41,341 nt of DNA, from the NCBI GenBank assembly GCA_018003315.1, contig JAGNEJ010000038.1, positions 1 to 41,341 on the forward strand. The letters are read 5' to 3'. Under the pieces are notes generated by a model, which was not told where the DNA came from, searched no databases, and saw nothing but the letters and a program-made list of their open reading frames with translations. Position 1 is the stretch's first letter. The number at the start of each line of letters is the position of its first letter. Below, one piece after another: positions 39,150 to 41,341 of the stretch. The DNA is from Verrucomicrobiales bacterium. GTDB lineage: Bacteria; Verrucomicrobiota; Verrucomicrobiia; Verrucomicrobiales; V1-33. The position numbers were made by a program, and so were the translations under genes.

Positions 39150-41341
39150 CTATTTGACCACCGGACGCGCCGGAGGCGAGACATCGAGAAAGGTTTCGGT
39201 TTCCAGCGATTCCTGATCGGTCAGTTCCGAGTCGAGTTCAGGGTGGTCCGAGGCGGGTTCCACGAGCAGTTCGTAGGTGCCGTTAATTTCACGGGGAATG
39301 CCCGGAACCAGTTCGCGATCGAGCACCCCCCAGTGGAGCACCACGATTTGCTTGAGGTCGGTTTTGCCCTCCAGCACTTCGGTGACTTCGTAAACGTGAT
39401 CGACCAGCATGCGGCGGTAACTGGCCAGCTTTGCCTTGTCAGGTTCCGTGGCTTCCAGGAGGCGTCCCTTGAATCGAAGTCGGGGGGCGGGAGGCAACGC
39501 GGTGTGCTCCGCAGCGGCAAGGTTTGCCGCCCCTTCCGCAGCGGTGAGGGTCCGGGAATAGAGGGCGATGTTCTGCAACTGAAACGAACTGCCGGAGAGA
39601 TCCGCATCCTGACCGAAGACAAGGCGGGTGGCGGCACACGGCGCAAGGTTGTTGACGCCGAGATCGGCGACCGCTCCGGAGGTGCCATTGATGGTCCAGC
39701 AGGCCTTTCCAGCATCCAGGACAAAGGAGATCTGCACCGGGTCTTTTTTTGCCGGAATGTCCGCAGCGTGACGGACGGCTTCCGGCTTCAATCCGCCTGC
39801 GGGCGAACGAAACACCATGCGGTTCCCCTCTTTCCACCATTCCATGACGGGAGTTCCGGCTGCGTTTGTCAGGGCGGCCACTCGCAGCGGAGCGTCCCCC
39901 CCGGTTGAGGTGAGCACGGCGTCCATGGTCAGGGAGCCGGAGGTGGCCAGCGCCCTGCCAAGTTCGGCCTCGGTCACCTCATCGGTTTCAAACCACCCGC
40001 CATCCAGCAGCAGTGCGCCTTGCGGAGCAAAGCGGCCGATGCCGCGGGCAATCGCCCGGCAGGCCAGATGGCGTCCGGCAATCTGGTTTTTGGCCTGGGC
40101 ATTTTTCCACACAAACTGCAGTCCCGTGGTGGCCGCCGGCCAGGAATCGCCGGTCGGTGGCGCGGCGTCTTGCGGTTGTGCCTGGGCGAATTCTGTGAGT
40201 GCCGCCTCGTCTCCGTCCTCGATCCACGCATCCGGATAAAAATCACCCCAGGTGTTGCTGGTGAGGCGCACCCAGGTCTGCACCCTGTCCAGTTTCGGCG
40301 TGAACCGTCCGACAAACACATCCGCGTTCTGGCCGCTTTGGGCGATCACATTGCCGGACGCCACCTTGCGGCCCCTGACCTTGGTTGGATAGGGTCCGGT
40401 CATGGTCAGGAACAGCGGATGGTTGGCCCACCGCGGATGATAGACCTGGTGATTGTGGACTCCCGGCGCATCAGACAGCGTGACGTTCCAGTCTCGGCTG
40501 GCGCGGGTGTCAAAGAGCCGGATCCGTTTGTGCGTCCCGGAGAACATCCAGAAGAGGTGGCTGTTGTCCGGCGCCAGCGACGCCCAGCAGCCGCTGGCCA
40601 GCTTCTGCCATCCGCCGTTGGCGGGGTCGGCAATGCCGCCCTCAGGCCAGGGGAACAGCGCTCCAAAACGGCGGCCGTCCCGCGAAAACTGGAGGTTGTC
40701 CACGGTGATGGGAGTGTGGTCCCAGATCGGCTCGCGTTTGACCTGCCCGTTGAGTTGGAAACGAAACAACCGTTCGCCGTCGATGCTGGCAGTGCGTCCG
40801 GCATTGAGTGTCTCCAGGGCATACACCACCGTGCCCCCAGTCTGCGGATCCCTGGCCACATCCACACAAAAACCGTCGCCAAGCTCCCGGTCGTTTTCCC
40901 CGTCAAAATCCACGATGCGCATCTTCGGATGGAATGCCCCATCGCGTCCGTTTTTGTCCGTGTAGATGACTTGTTCCCCGTCGGGTGTCAGAAGGGGACG
41001 GGAAAAATTCCGGGGTCCTTCCAGGATGGGTGCGTAGCCTCCGGCTTCACTGTCGAAGCCCACCAGGCGCAGTTCGTTGGTGTTCGTGAAGGTGTCGGAG
41101 TGTTCCACGGACCGGTCCTCCACCCAGACCACCCGCACGGCTTTCCCTTCCGCAAGCTCGCGCAGTTGATCGCAGATTTCCGCATTGCCGGGAATCGGAC
41201 TAACCTTTCGAGGTTTCTTCTTCTTCTTTGCCTTGGCTGTGGATTCCTGCTGGCGCTTTTGCTCTGCGGCCTTGGCGTGGCGGGCGATCAAAATCCCTGT
41301 GGTGGCGGCAGCGGCCAGGGCCGCACCGGTCAGAATCCAAC
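39150..41341 (-). CDS. Membrane-anchored beta-propeller and LamG-like protein, 5' end outside window
   Basis: A long open frame that stays open to the right edge, so the start codon is outside. At the edge it reads WILTGAALAAAATTGILIARH, a transmembrane helix, then a Lys-rich linker (KAKKKKKPRK). A WD40/TolB-like segment follows, with RPLLTPDGEQVIYTDKNG, MRIVDFDGEND and SLAPDNSHLFWMFSGTHKRIRLFD. The C-terminal half has a LamG/concanavalin-like part (LTMDAVLTSTGGDAPLRVAALTN and FQLQNIALYSRTLTAAEGAANLAAAEHT). An internal TTG at 41289-41291 is a poorer start because it would cut the helix. Function unknown; similar proteins occur near PVC cytochrome proteins like its convergent neighbour. Confidence 0.8.
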   Translation of the reverse strand, partial: WILTGAALAAAATTGILIARHAKAAEQKRQQESTAKAKKKKKPRKVSPIPGNAEICDQLRELAEGKAVRVVWVEDRSVEHSDTFTNTNELRLVGFDSEAGGYAPILEGPRNFSRPLLTPDGEQVIYTDKNGRDGAFHPKMRIVDFDGENDRELGDGFCVDVARDPQTGGTVVYALETLNAGRTASIDGERLFRFQLNGQVKREPIWDHTPITVDNLQFSRDGRRFGALFPWPEGGIADPANGGWQKLASGCWASLAPDNSHLFWMFSGTHKRIRLFDTRASRDWNVTLSDAPGVHNHQVYHPRWANHPLFLTMTGPYPTKVRGRKVASGNVIAQSGQNADVFVGRFTPKLDRVQTWVRLTSNTWGDFYPDAWIEDGDEAALTEFAQAQPQDAAPPTGDSWPAATTGLQFVWKNAQAKNQIAGRHLACRAIARGIGRFAPQGALLLDGGWFETDEVTEAELGRALATSGSLTMDAVLTSTGGDAPLRVAALTNAAGTPVMEWWKEGNRMVFRSPAGGLKPEAVRHAADIPAKKDPVQISFVLDAGKACWTINGTSGAVADLGVNNLAPCAATRLVFGQDADLSGSSFQLQNIALYSRTLTAAEGAANLAAAEHTALPPAPRLRFKGRLLEATEPDKAKLASYRRMLVDHVYEVTEVLEGKTDLKQIVVLHWGVLDRELVPGIPREINGTYELLVEPASDHPELDSELTDQESLETETFLDVSPPARPVVK

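Overview
The window reads as a high-GC chromosomal segment of a Verrucomicrobiota (PVC superphylum) bacterium. The basis is the company of genes: a secreted dehydrogenase-domain/HEAT/c-type cytochrome protein of the kind expanded in Planctomycetes and Verrucomicrobia (35616-39125), a PEP-CTERM protein built from autotransporter-associated beta-strand repeats (20009-23740), a secreted protein with the verrucomicrobial C-terminal pattern DLTNWS...RFYQI (412-1470), and a Tat-dependent TIM-barrel protein. The phylum is an inference; no rRNA gene is present to prove it.

Layout. 1-222: 5' end of a pyruvate carboxylase/biotin carboxylase gene running off the left edge. 412-2293: two exported proteins, one with LamG-like character and one with five EF-hand loops. 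2459-9318: housekeeping block with a TIM-barrel isomerase-like protein, a Dabb protein coupled to a lone nuoA, recJ, rppH, a metallophosphoesterase, rlmI and upp. 9495-9576: tRNA-Leu(UAG). 9688-19806: LysM lipoprotein, glutamine-dependent nadE, a membrane-anchored coiled-coil protein with a recent internal duplication, menC-menE, apt, and a translationally coupled pair of TPM-domain proteins. 20009-23740: the large repeat/PEP-CTERM surface protein. 23795-24941: prfB with an intact programmed +1 frameshift, so its true start lies upstream of the uninterrupted reading frame. 25034-25540: a Gly/Tyr/His/Cys-rich lipoprotein. 25711-25795: a nested-palindrome element resembling a REPIN. 25855-31684: a complete type I restriction-modification operon, hsdM-hsdS-X-hsdR on the minus strand, where X is a four-helix-bundle protein with a topoisomerase-type zinc finger. 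31856-34255: a GH15 glucoamylase/glucodextranase-like enzyme. 34416-35537: an acyltransferase-3 membrane protein. 35616-39125: the dehydrogenase/cytochrome protein. 39150-41341: an N-terminally anchored beta-propeller/LamG-like protein running off the right edge.

How parts work together. menC and menE serve menaquinone synthesis, and menaquinone would be the electron acceptor of the NADH dehydrogenase to which nuoA belongs. apt and upp are salvage phosphoribosyltransferases. The most accessory-looking part is 25.7-34.3 kb: the restriction operon with its extra nucleic-acid-binding-type subunit, GTCAATCCG-like 9-base repeats inside and between its genes, a strong hairpin just ahead of hsdR, lower-GC target-recognition domains in hsdS, and the REPIN-like element right behind hsdR. 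I regard that operon and its RNA/DNA structures as the best candidate for something not fully described. No CRISPR array, insertion sequence, integrase or rRNA gene was seen.
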